The position numbers and the translations under genes were made by a program. From Candidatus Nitrosymbiomonas sp. (GTDB lineage Bacteria; Sysuimicrobiota; Sysuimicrobiia; Sysuimicrobiales; Humicultoraceae), in NCBI GenBank assembly GCA_020724185.1, contig DYHL01000035.1, positions 1 through 15,285 on the forward strand: a stretch of DNA of 15,285 bases, read 5' to 3'. The notes under the pieces were generated by a model. It worked only from the letters and a program-made list of their open reading frames with translations, did not search any database and had not been told where the DNA came from. Of the stretch, positions 1 to 6,693 are shown piece by piece (within the stretch, counting starts at the first letter, position 1; every line of letters begins with the position of its first letter).

Positions 1-1074
1 CAGCTGGCGGGGATCTACACGCAGGCGGCTGCCGACGCGGCCGGCACGAGGCGGATCACCGAGCTCTCGGATCTGATCGGCACCGGGCCGTTCAAGTTCA
101 CGCGATGGGTGCCTGGCCAGGCGATCGAGCTCGAGCGGTTCGACGGGTACTCGGCGCGCGCTGGGAGCCCCGACGGCTATGGCGGCCAGAAGGTGGCCTA
201 CGCCGATAAGCTGCGGTTCGTGATCGTTCCCGACGTGCAGACCCGCATCAACGGCGTGATGACCGGGCAGTACGACTACGCCGAGAGCATCACCCCGGAC
301 GCCTACGGCGACCTGCGCAACAACCCCAAGGTCCGCACCCTGATCCTCAAGCCCTACGGGCAGCCCATGGCGGTTTTCAACAAGCGCAGGGGGCTGTTCA
401 CCGACCGCCGGATGCGCCAGGCGTTTCTGGCGGCCCTGGACATGAGCAAGGTCATGGCAGGCACCTTCGGCAACCCGCTCATGTTCCGGGTGGACGGCAG
501 CCTGATGTTCAAGGAGTCTCCCTGGTACTCCCGTGAAGGGCTGGGCCCCTACAACCGCCGCGACCTGGCCACGGCGCGACGCCTGCTGGCCGAGGCCGGA
601 TACCGCGGCCAGCCCGTGCGGTGGATCACCAGCGCCGCCTTCGACTGGGCGTACAAGCCGGCGCTGATCGCCTCCCAGCAACTCGAAGAGGCCGGGTTCA
701 ACATGGATCTTCAAGTCCTGGACTGGGCGACCGTGCTTTCCCGCCGGGCCAATCCCGACCTGTACGAGGTCTTCAGCACCTCGTTCATCTTCAGCCCGGG
801 CGTGGATCCGCCGATCCAGCCCGTTATCCTCGGTCCCACTTGGCCGGGGTGGTGGACGACCGAAGAGAAGGACCGCCTGATCGGACGGTTGATCCGCGAG
901 CCCGACCCCCAGGCCCGCAAGCGGATCTGGGAAGAAGTCCAGCGGCTCTACTGGGAGGACGTGCCGGGGGTCAAGTTCGGCGACTTCTTCAACCTGGCGA
1001 TCGCACGGCCTGGAGTGCAGGGGCTGGCCACCCGGCCCGACCTATTCTTCTGGAACGTGTGGGTCGCTCCTTAG
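1..1074 (+). CDS. ABC transporter substrate-binding protein, family 5 (DppA/OppA type), 5'-truncated by the window edge
   Basis: The reading frame is open from base 1 (it begins QLAGIYTQAA) to the TAG at 1072, so the gene starts outside the window and only the C-terminal 357 residues are visible. Family 5 solute-binding proteins usually have 500-600 residues. They capture peptides, nickel, sugars or other ligands outside the membrane and deliver them to a permease pair. Supporting features are the GTGPFKF segment near the visible start, a stretch of the 'RFVIVPDVQTRINGVMTGQYD' type that is typical of the hinge-side lobe, and a late 'ARPGVQGL' segment. The ligand cannot be read from sequence. 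The AGGAGG at 1073-1078 overlaps its stop and serves the permease gene 6 nt downstream, so the three transport genes form one operon. An ATG at 109 is an internal methionine, not the start. Confidence 0.9.
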   Translation, partial: QLAGIYTQAAADAAGTRRITELSDLIGTGPFKFTRWVPGQAIELERFDGYSARAGSPDGYGGQKVAYADKLRFVIVPDVQTRINGVMTGQYDYAESITPDAYGDLRNNPKVRTLILKPYGQPMAVFNKRRGLFTDRRMRQAFLAALDMSKVMAGTFGNPLMFRVDGSLMFKESPWYSREGLGPYNRRDLATARRLLAEAGYRGQPVRWITSAAFDWAYKPALIASQQLEEAGFNMDLQVLDWATVLSRRANPDLYEVFSTSFIFSPGVDPPIQPVILGPTWPGWWTTEEKDRLIGRLIREPDPQARKRIWEEVQRLYWEDVPGVKFGDFFNLAIARPGVQGLATRPDLFFWNVWVAP

Positions 1075-1080
1075 GAGGCC

Positions 1081-2022
1081 ATGCGGGCCTACCTTGCACG
1101 CCGGCTTGCGGCGATGGTCCCGATCGTCATCCTGGTCGGGACCATCGTCTTCCTTCTCATTCACCTCACGCCCGGTGACCCCGCGGTCATAATGCTGGGG
1201 CCCGACGCCCCGGACGAGGCCGTGACACGGCTGCGCCAGGAACTGGGGCTGGATGCCCCGCTCCTCACCCAGTGGTTCCGGTGGTTCCAGCGGGTCCTGG
1301 TCGGCGATCTTGGGACGTCCATCTTCTTTGGCCTGCCTGTCACCACCACCATCCGCCAGCACCTGCTGCCCACGGTGCTTCTCAGCGCCCTGGCGATTTC
1401 CTTTGCGGTGGGCATCGGGGTGCCCGCGGGCATCATCTCGGCGGTGCGGCGGGGCTCGTTGATGGACCAGGGGGTGACGCTCGTCGCCTTCCTGGGCGTG
1501 TCGGTACCCGAGTTCTGGCTGGCGCTCAACCTGGTGTTGTTCTTCTCGGTCTACCTGGGGCTTCTCCCGGTGGCGGGCTACGCCTCGCCTGCCGCCGGGC
1601 TGTGGACGAGCCTGAGATACCTGTTGCTGCCGGCTTTCACCATGGGGTTCGTCCAATCCGCGCTGATCGCCCGCATGACGCGGGCGGCCATGCTCGACGT
1701 GGTCGTGCAGGACTACATACGGACGGCGCGCGCCAAAGGGCTGTCGTCGAATCGAATCACGCTCCACCACGCCTTTCCCAACGCCCTCATCGCGGTGATC
1801 ACGGTTGTGGGGATCATCTTCTCGGTCATGATGGGCGGCAACGTTGTTGCGGAAACCATCTTCACGATCCCGGGCATCGGGCAACTGCTGATCACCTCGG
1901 TGCTTCGCCGCGACTACCCGGTGATCCAGGGGATCGTGCTCCTGATTGCCGCCGCGTACGTTGTGATCAATCTGCTGGTGGACGTCGTCTACGCGGCCGT
2001 TGATCCCAGGATCCGGTATTGA
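1081..2022 (+). CDS. ABC transporter permease, DppB/OppB type
   Basis: This 313-residue integral membrane protein is one half of the transmembrane channel of a peptide/nickel/oligosaccharide-type importer. The start MRAYLARRLAAM followed by a hydrophobic helix and HLTPGDP is the classic DppB N-terminus (positively charged lead, first membrane helix, then TPGDP). Several further hydrophobic segments follow. The cytoplasmic EAA loop that contacts the ATPase is visible around residues 210-245 (RTARAKGL, then HHAFPNAL), and the usual family ending with a last membrane helix and VDPRIRY is intact. The SD AGGAGG (1073-1078) is only 2 nt from the ATG. The next ATG (1114) would delete the N-terminal arginine-rich lead, so 1081 is preferred. 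Substrate unknown. It pairs with the next gene to form the heterodimeric channel. Confidence 0.93.
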   Translation: MRAYLARRLAAMVPIVILVGTIVFLLIHLTPGDPAVIMLGPDAPDEAVTRLRQELGLDAPLLTQWFRWFQRVLVGDLGTSIFFGLPVTTTIRQHLLPTVLLSALAISFAVGIGVPAGIISAVRRGSLMDQGVTLVAFLGVSVPEFWLALNLVLFFSVYLGLLPVAGYASPAAGLWTSLRYLLLPAFTMGFVQSALIARMTRAAMLDVVVQDYIRTARAKGLSSNRITLHHAFPNALIAVITVVGIIFSVMMGGNVVAETIFTIPGIGQLLITSVLRRDYPVIQGIVLLIAAAYVVINLLVDVVYAAVDPRIRY

Positions 2023-2024
2023 CG

Positions 2025-2915
2025 ATGCCGCGTACCCCGCCTCCACCCAGGATCGTCGCCGAGCCGATCTCGCCGTGGCGGCTGCGGTGGCGCCTGATGC
2101 TCCGCCGGCCGATCGTGATCCTGGGCGGCCTGATCCTGATAGGGTTGCTCATGGTCGCTGCGCTGGCCCCGCTGCTGGCGCCGGCCAACCCGCAGAGGAT
2201 GGAGATCGCCGACCGCCTCAAGCCGCCCTCAGCCGCGCACCCCCTGGGCACCGATGACTTCGGGCGGGACGTGTTCAGCCGGGTGCTCTACGGCGTCCGC
2301 CTGTCACTGGCCATCGGCATAGCGGTGGTGGTCATCAGCACCGCGATCGGGCTTCCGGTAGGCCTGGCTGCCGGCTACATGCCGCGGCTGGACAACGTGC
2401 TGATGCGCCTCATGGACGCGCTGATGGCGTTTCCGGCGGTGATCCTGGCCATCGCCTTGATGGCGGCCCTGGGTCCGAGCGCGGTCAACGTGGCGGTGGC
2501 GTTGGGGATCGTATACTCTCCCCGGATGGCTCGAATCATCCGCGGGAGCGTCCTGGTGGTCCGCGAGTTCGAGTACGTGACCGCGGCGCGCTCGCTGGGG
2601 CTCTCGGACGCCATGATCATGGCGCGCCACGTGCTGCCCAACTGCATGTCGCCGGTGATCGTCCAGGGCACGTTCATCTTTGCCTACGCGGTACTGGGGG
2701 AGGCGCTGTTGAGCTTCCTGGGCGCGGGCGTGCCGCCGCACATTCCCAGTCTCGGAACTATCCTCAGCGGCGGCCGCGTGTACATGGGCCAGGCGCCGTG
2801 GATAACCGTCTTTCCCGGCCTGGCGATCATGCTGCTGGTGATCGGGCTGAACCTCTTTGGCGACGGGCTGAGGGATGCGTTCGACCCCCGGCTCCTGCGG
2901 GCGGGGACGGCCTGA
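2025..2915 (+). CDS. ABC transporter permease, DppC/OppC type
   Basis: This 296-residue partner permease has a proline-rich cytoplasmic N-terminus (PRTPPPPR), a first membrane helix, then the DppC signature HPLGTDDFGRDVFSRVLYGVR near residues 70-90. The EAA loop follows (TAARSLGLSDAMIMARHVLPN) and the ending GDGLRDAFDPRLL is the family C-terminus. It would form the channel with the preceding permease. The start is ambiguous. ATG 2025 lies 2 nt past the upstream stop. A TTG at 2019 in the same frame overlaps that stop (TTGA) and has an AGGA at a better distance (2008-2011), adding only two residues. No DppD/DppF ATPase gene follows; the next element is an unrelated promoter and T-box leader. 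The ATPases must therefore lie upstream of the window or elsewhere. Confidence 0.93.
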   Translation: MPRTPPPPRIVAEPISPWRLRWRLMLRRPIVILGGLILIGLLMVAALAPLLAPANPQRMEIADRLKPPSAAHPLGTDDFGRDVFSRVLYGVRLSLAIGIAVVVISTAIGLPVGLAAGYMPRLDNVLMRLMDALMAFPAVILAIALMAALGPSAVNVAVALGIVYSPRMARIIRGSVLVVREFEYVTAARSLGLSDAMIMARHVLPNCMSPVIVQGTFIFAYAVLGEALLSFLGAGVPPHIPSLGTILSGGRVYMGQAPWITVFPGLAIMLLVIGLNLFGDGLRDAFDPRLLRAGTA

Positions 2916-2921
2916 CGCGCA

Positions 2922-2951
2922 TTGCCCGGCGCTGGACAGCCGTGCTATACT
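2922..2951 (+). promoter_or_regulatory. Probable housekeeping-sigma promoter of the aromatic/trp operon
   Basis: TTGCCC at 2922-2927 and TATACT at 2946-2951 are separated by 18 nt. A TG dinucleotide at 2943-2944 gives an extended -10 (TGnTATACT). Transcription would start near 2957-2960, just before the first T-box helix, which is the expected geometry. It begins only 7 nt after the upstream permease stop. Inferred from consensus matches and position. Confidence 0.7.
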
Positions 2952-3229
2952 GCCTTCCAATCTCATAGGCCGATGACCGGGAAGAGTACCCGCCAACGGT
3001 GGTTCCCGTAAGGGCACCGGCGGCGCCGCCAGGGCGCTGCCGGTGAGAGAGAGTCGCGCACCGGTGGAAGCGCGGCAACCGCGGGGCGGCGAATGGGCCC
3101 GGGAGGCATGAAGCGAAGGAGCAGGTTGCCGTAGCTTCATCGGCTGCTCCACCGAGACCGGAGCGCAAGTGCCGTGCCGCCGCGCATGCGGGGCGTGATC
3201 CGACCCCTGCTGCAGGCGGCGTGGAACCC

Positions 3230-3261
3230 GGGTGGCACCGCGGGAGCGCACCTCTCGTCCC
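3230..3261 (+). promoter_or_regulatory. T-box antiterminator with UGGC acceptor-binding bulge
   Basis: The antiterminator can be drawn as helix A1 (GGG 3230-3232 with CCC 3259-3261) and helix A2 (CGGGAG 3241-3246 with CTCTCG 3252-3257) flanking the bulge. The bulge begins TGGC (3233-3236), which pairs with the tRNA 3' end NCCA. The variable base C implies discriminator base G73, the base carried by bacterial tRNA-Trp. This structure uses bases 3249-3260 and is therefore mutually exclusive with the terminator. Confidence 0.9.
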
Positions 3262-3280
3262 TAGTGGGCGAGGGGTGTTT
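3249..3280 (+). terminator. T-box-controlled intrinsic terminator
   Basis: A 12-bp stem pairs 3249-3260 with 3266-3277 (two or three G-U pairs, otherwise Watson-Crick) around the 5-nt loop CTAGT. It is followed by TTTGTGTT, a modest U tract. It would stop transcription before aroF when tRNA-Trp is charged. Confidence 0.88.
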
Positions 3281-3330
3281 GTGTTCATGTGGGGTTTTGG
3301 CGTGAGGGTTTTGACCCTGGAGGCGATGAC

Positions 3331-4350
3331 ATGATCGTTGTCATGGAGGCAGGCGCAAGCGAACGTCAAGTGCAGGCCGTGGTCGAACGGATCCGCGGCG
3401 CGGGCCTGAACACCCATATCTCGGTCGGCGTGTCGCGCACGGTGATCGGCGTGGTCGGCGACGACCGCACCAAGGAGATCCTGCGCGAGTCGCTCGAGGT
3501 GGCCTCAGGCGTCGAGCGTGTCGTGGCGATCCTCCAGCCGTACAAGCTGGTGAGCCGGGAGTTCCTCCCCCACGACACCGTCGTGACCGCGGGGGGCCAG
3601 CCAATCGGCGGCGCCCGCGTGGCCGTGATCGCCGGCCCGTGCTCGGTGGAGAGCCGCGAACAGATCCTGGCAGCGGCCGACGGCGTCAAGGCGGCGGGCG
3701 CCACGCTCCTCCGCGGAGGCGCGTTCAAGCCCAGGACCTCGCCGTACTCGTTCCAGGGGCTGGAGGAAGAAGGGCTGCGCCTGCTCGCCGAGGCCCGCGA
3801 TCGCACCGGCCTGCCGGTGGTGACCGAGGCTATGGACGCCGCGCAGCTCGAGCTCGTGGTGCGCTACGCCGACATGATCCAGATCGGCGCGCGGAACATG
3901 CAGAACTACACCCTGCTGCGCGAGGCCGGACGCGCCCGGCTGCCGGTGCTGCTCAAGCGCGGCGTGAGCGCGACCATCGAAGAGCTGCTGATGGCCGCCG
4001 AGTACATCCTCAGCGAGGGGAACTACCAGGTGGTGCTGTGCGAGCGTGGCATCCGGGGGTTCAACGGGCACACCCGCTACACCCTGGACCTATCCGCGGT
4101 CCCCGTGCTCAAGCAACTGACGCACCTGCCGGTTCTCGTGGACCCGAGCCACGGGACCGGGAAGTGGCGCTACGTAGCGCCGATGGCGCGGGCCGCGGTT
4201 GCCGCAGGCGCCGACGGCCTGATGGTCGAGGTGCATCCCGATCCCGCCAACGCGCTCAGCGACGGCCCGCAGTCGCTAAACATAGAGAACTTCGCCGGCC
4301 TGATGGCGTCGCTGCGGCCGATCGCCGGCGCCCTCGGTCGGGAGATCTAG
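3331..4350 (+). CDS. aroF: 3-deoxy-7-phosphoheptulonate (DAHP) synthase, Thermotoga-like with N-terminal regulatory domain
   Basis: It condenses phosphoenolpyruvate and erythrose 4-phosphate to DAHP, the first step of the shikimate pathway (cytosolic). The chosen start MIVVMEAGAS aligns with the T. maritima enzyme (MIVV...) and has GGAGG (3319-3323) 7 nt upstream. An in-frame ATG at 3289 lies just past the terminator and lacks an SD. Length is 339 aa against 338 in Thermotoga. Residues 1-75 form the ferredoxin-like regulatory domain (HISVGVSRTVIGVVGDD), ending in PYKLVSREF. The TIM barrel follows, with GPCSVE and Cys104, RGGAFKPRTSPYSFQG with Lys133, LLKRG, DPSHGTG with His274, EVHPDP with Glu300 and ALSDG with Asp311. 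These are the metal and catalytic residues at a constant +2 offset from Thermotoga. In that family the N-domain mediates Tyr/Phe feedback; the effector here is inference. First gene after the T-box. Confidence 0.97.
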   Translation: MIVVMEAGASERQVQAVVERIRGAGLNTHISVGVSRTVIGVVGDDRTKEILRESLEVASGVERVVAILQPYKLVSREFLPHDTVVTAGGQPIGGARVAVIAGPCSVESREQILAAADGVKAAGATLLRGGAFKPRTSPYSFQGLEEEGLRLLAEARDRTGLPVVTEAMDAAQLELVVRYADMIQIGARNMQNYTLLREAGRARLPVLLKRGVSATIEELLMAAEYILSEGNYQVVLCERGIRGFNGHTRYTLDLSAVPVLKQLTHLPVLVDPSHGTGKWRYVAPMARAAVAAGADGLMVEVHPDPANALSDGPQSLNIENFAGLMASLRPIAGALGREI

Positions 4351-4352
4351 GC

Positions 4353-5183
4353 ATGGACGGGTCGGCCGGGGCGCCCGGGTCATTTCCTCGCACCGCGGCC
4401 GTCGTCGGGTTGGGGCTGATCGGCGGGTCGTTGGCTCTTCGGCTGCGGGCGGCCGGGGTCCGCGTGCTCGGCGTGGACCTGGACCCGGGCGCGCTCGATC
4501 TGGCCGCGCAACGCGGCGCGATTGACGCCGGCAGCGTGAGTCTCGACCGCGTCGCGGAAGCCGACTTGGTCATCGTGGCTACGCCGCTGGATCAGGTGGC
4601 CGCAACGGTGATCGCCGCTGTCCGGTGGACTCACCGCGGCGCCGTTCTCACGGACGTCGGGAGCGTGAAGGCGCCGATCATCGCGGCCGTACACGCGGCA
4701 CTACCGGAAAGCGTGCAGTTCGTGGGCGGGCACCCCATGGCAGGGAACGAGGGGCAGGGGATGGCGGCGGCCGACGCCGCGCTGCTGGATGGGCGGCCGT
4801 TCATCCTGACGCCCACCGCGCGCACGGCGCCCGAGGCAGTGGCGGCGATGCAGGCGGTCATCGCGCGCCTGGGTATGCGTCCGGTGCTGCTCGATCCCGT
4901 GGCGCACGACGAGCTGGTCGCACAGGTCAGCCACCTGCCGTACCTGGTCAGTCTGGCGCTCCACCGCGCGGTCGCCGCGGACGCCCGCGCGATCGGCGGT
5001 CCTGCGCACGCTGAGATGACGCGCATCGCGCGCAGCCCCGCAAAGATGTGGACCGCGATCTGCCGGGCCAACCGCGACGCGATCCTCCGGGCGCTGGCGC
5101 GCTACCAGGCCGAACTGGCGCGGCTGCGGCAGGGCATCGAGGCCGGGACGCCCGACGACGTCATCGGCGGCGAAGGGGCATGA
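4353..5183 (+). CDS. tyrA: Prephenate dehydrogenase (no ACT domain)
   Basis: It oxidatively decarboxylates prephenate to 4-hydroxyphenylpyruvate (arogenate as alternative substrate cannot be excluded), the tyrosine branch after chorismate mutase. The 276-residue protein has a Rossmann NAD(P) site at its N-terminus (GLGLIGGS, residues 19-26) followed by GVDLD, where the acidic residue after the second strand suggests NAD preference. It continues with TDVGSVK, GGHPMAG (His127) and AQVSHLPYLVS (His194), the conserved histidine pair of the family. It stops after the helical C-domain, without the C-terminal ACT domain of some Firmicute enzymes. The ATG at 4353 is 2 nt after the aroF stop, with GGGAG just upstream. 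The frame stays open upstream of it inside aroF, but those codons are a shadow. No chorismate mutase gene is visible in the window. Confidence 0.95.
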   Translation: MDGSAGAPGSFPRTAAVVGLGLIGGSLALRLRAAGVRVLGVDLDPGALDLAAQRGAIDAGSVSLDRVAEADLVIVATPLDQVAATVIAAVRWTHRGAVLTDVGSVKAPIIAAVHAALPESVQFVGGHPMAGNEGQGMAAADAALLDGRPFILTPTARTAPEAVAAMQAVIARLGMRPVLLDPVAHDELVAQVSHLPYLVSLALHRAVAADARAIGGPAHAEMTRIARSPAKMWTAICRANRDAILRALARYQAELARLRQGIEAGTPDDVIGGEGA

Positions 5184-5187
5184 CGCG

Positions 5188-6693
5188 ATGGCCCGCCTGG
5201 TGATCGCGCCGACCAAGACCGAGTTCCTCAGCCGCGCGCGCGAGGGGAACCTGGTCCCGGTCGTCTGCGACCTCCCGGCAGACCTCGAGACGCCGATCTC
5301 GGCGTTTCTGAAGCTGCGCGGGGGCGGCGAGGCCTACCTGCTCGAGAGCGTAGAGGGAGGGGAGAAGCTCGGCCGCTACTCCTTCATAGGCGTCGGGCCG
5401 GTAGTGCGGCTGCGCGCTTTCGGCCGGCAGGTTGAGGTGCGGCGCCGCGAGGCGGAGTACGCCGTCGAGGCCGACCCCCTGGAAGTCGCGCGCGAGCTGC
5501 TGGCCGGCTATTGTCCGGTCGCGCATCCCGACCTTCCCCGTTTCTACGGCGGGGCAGTGGGGTACTTCGGCTACGACTGCGTGCGGCTGTGGGAACGGCT
5601 GCCCAACCGGCCGCCCGACCCGCTGGGGCTGCCCACCTGCTACCTGATTATCACCGAGGCGGTGGTTGTCTTCGACCACGTGAAGCACGCCATGCGGATC
5701 ATCGCCGGCGCTCCGGTGGACGGCGACGCCTCCGGCGCGTACCGGGCGGCCGTGGAGACGATCGAGCGGATCCATACGCGGCTGAGCGCTCCGCTGGCGC
5801 CACCCGATCCGGCGGGGCGCGTCGAGCCGGTGCTGGATCAGGAGATGTCGGTTGCCGACTACCTGCGGGGGGTGGAGCGGGCGCGCGAGTACGTGGCCGC
5901 GGGTGACGTGTTCCAGGTCGTGCTCTCGCGGCGGTTCTCGGCGAGGACCGCGGGCGTGGACGCTCTTGAGGTCTACCGGGCGCTGCGCACCGTCAACCCG
6001 TCGCCGTACATGTTCTTCCTCGACTTCGAGGATGTGAAGCTGGTGGGCACGTCGCCGGAGCTGCTGGTGCGCTTGGAGGACGGCATCGTGGAGACCCGTC
6101 CGCTGGCCGGCACGCGGCCCCGCGGCCTCAACGAGACCGACGACCGCCGGCTGGCCGCGGAGCTGCTGGTCGATGAGAAGGAGCGCGCCGAGCACGTCAT
6201 GCTCGTGGACCTGGGCCGCAACGACGCGGGCCGGGTGAGCCGGTACGGCACCGTAGAGGTGACCGACCTGATGACGATCGAGCGGTTCAGCCACGTCATG
6301 CACATTGCCAGCAGCGTGCGGGGGGTGCTCGACGCCGGCCTCGACGCCTTCGACGTCCTACGCGCGCACTTCCCGGCCGGGACCGTGACCGGCGCGCCCA
6401 AGATCCGGGCGATGGAGATCATCGACGAGCTGGAGCCGGTGGCCCGCGGGCCCTACGCGGGCGCCGTCGGCTACGTCGGCTACTCGGGCAACATGGACAC
6501 GGCGCTCACGCTGCGGACGATCGTGATGGCCCGTGACCGCGCCTACGTGCAGGCGGGCGCCGGGATCGTGGCGGACTCCGTGCCCGAGCGCGAGTATCTC
6601 GAAACGGTCAACAAGGCGAAGGCGCTGGTGCGGGCGCTCGAGATCGTGGGCCGGGCGCGCGAACCGCTGCTGCGCGCGGGCGGGACGAGATGA
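5188..6693 (+). CDS. trpE: Anthranilate synthase component I
   Basis: With TrpG it converts chorismate and glutamine to anthranilate, the committed step to tryptophan. The protein has 501 residues. The N-terminal domain carries LLESVEGG (residues 51-58) and RYSFIG, the tryptophan-binding feedback site in characterised TrpE proteins. The C-terminal chorismate-binding domain is complete: RPLAGTRPRG, EKERAEHVMLVDLGRND, HVMHIASSVRG, FPAGTVTGAPKIRAMEII (TGAPK near 401-405), GYSGNMDTALTLRT and QAGAGIVADSVPE. It reads as TrpE rather than PabB because it keeps the LLES site and sits in the trp operon. ATG 5188 lies 4 nt past tyrA with AAGGGG upstream; an ATG at 5180 is out of frame. Its last codons overlap trpG as ATGA. 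Confidence 0.97.
   Translation: MARLVIAPTKTEFLSRAREGNLVPVVCDLPADLETPISAFLKLRGGGEAYLLESVEGGEKLGRYSFIGVGPVVRLRAFGRQVEVRRREAEYAVEADPLEVARELLAGYCPVAHPDLPRFYGGAVGYFGYDCVRLWERLPNRPPDPLGLPTCYLIITEAVVVFDHVKHAMRIIAGAPVDGDASGAYRAAVETIERIHTRLSAPLAPPDPAGRVEPVLDQEMSVADYLRGVERAREYVAAGDVFQVVLSRRFSARTAGVDALEVYRALRTVNPSPYMFFLDFEDVKLVGTSPELLVRLEDGIVETRPLAGTRPRGLNETDDRRLAAELLVDEKERAEHVMLVDLGRNDAGRVSRYGTVEVTDLMTIERFSHVMHIASSVRGVLDAGLDAFDVLRAHFPAGTVTGAPKIRAMEIIDELEPVARGPYAGAVGYVGYSGNMDTALTLRTIVMARDRAYVQAGAGIVADSVPEREYLETVNKAKALVRALEIVGRAREPLLRAGGTR

Larger units (their letters stand above)
2969..3280 (+). ncRNA. T-box leader, tRNA-Trp responsive (specifier TGG)
   Basis: T-box RNAs bind a cognate tRNA and, when it is uncharged, switch a terminator to an antiterminator. 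The visible elements run in order. The basal helix is 2969-2971/3105-3107 with a K-turn (GATGA 2972-2976 against GA 3103-3104). Helix 2977-2981/3098-3102 lies below an 8+8 nt specifier loop (2982-2989, containing AGAGTA, and 3090-3097). TGG at 3094-3096 follows GAA, the usual specifier position, and encodes Trp. Helix 2990-2994/3085-3089 closes the loop above. The distal arm is 3053-3059/3070-3076 with a GGTGGAA apical loop, preceded by an AGAGAG bulge. Stem IIA/B pseudoknot is 3108-3114/3134-3140 with 3118-3124/3144-3150. Stem III is 3172-3181/3215-3224. The T-box sequence GGTGGCACCGCGGG starts at 3231. Context agrees: trp genes and trpS follow. Confidence 0.95.

Noticed and set aside
1042..2046. 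334-codon open frame on the - strand opposite the DppB gene
   Set aside because: Translation is rich in Arg, Gly, His and Asp with no family motif; it is the usual GC-bias shadow of a real + strand gene with complete membrane-protein signatures.
3094..3096. Specifier could be ATG (Met, 3093-3095) or GGG (Gly, 3095-3097) by a one-base shift
   Set aside because: TGG follows GAA as in other specifier loops, fits the symmetrical 8+8 loop, and agrees with the trp genes and the UGGC bulge.
2304..3251. 315-codon - strand frame crossing the permease gene and the T-box leader
   Set aside because: It would require coding across a well-supported structured RNA; composition is Arg/Pro/His low complexity.
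3289..3330. Upstream in-frame ATG extending aroF by 14 residues
   Set aside because: It lies 9 nt after the T-box terminator region without an SD, and the extension has no match to the Thermotoga-type N-terminus, which begins at MIVV.
3639..4352. Open frame continuing upstream of tyrA inside aroF, suggesting a longer TyrA or a fusion
   Set aside because: The translated part is low-complexity Arg/Gly; the NAD-binding domain begins properly after ATG 4353, which has an SD.
5161..6303. 380-codon open frame on the - strand opposite trpE
   Set aside because: Low-complexity composition, no motif, and it fully overlaps an intact trpE.
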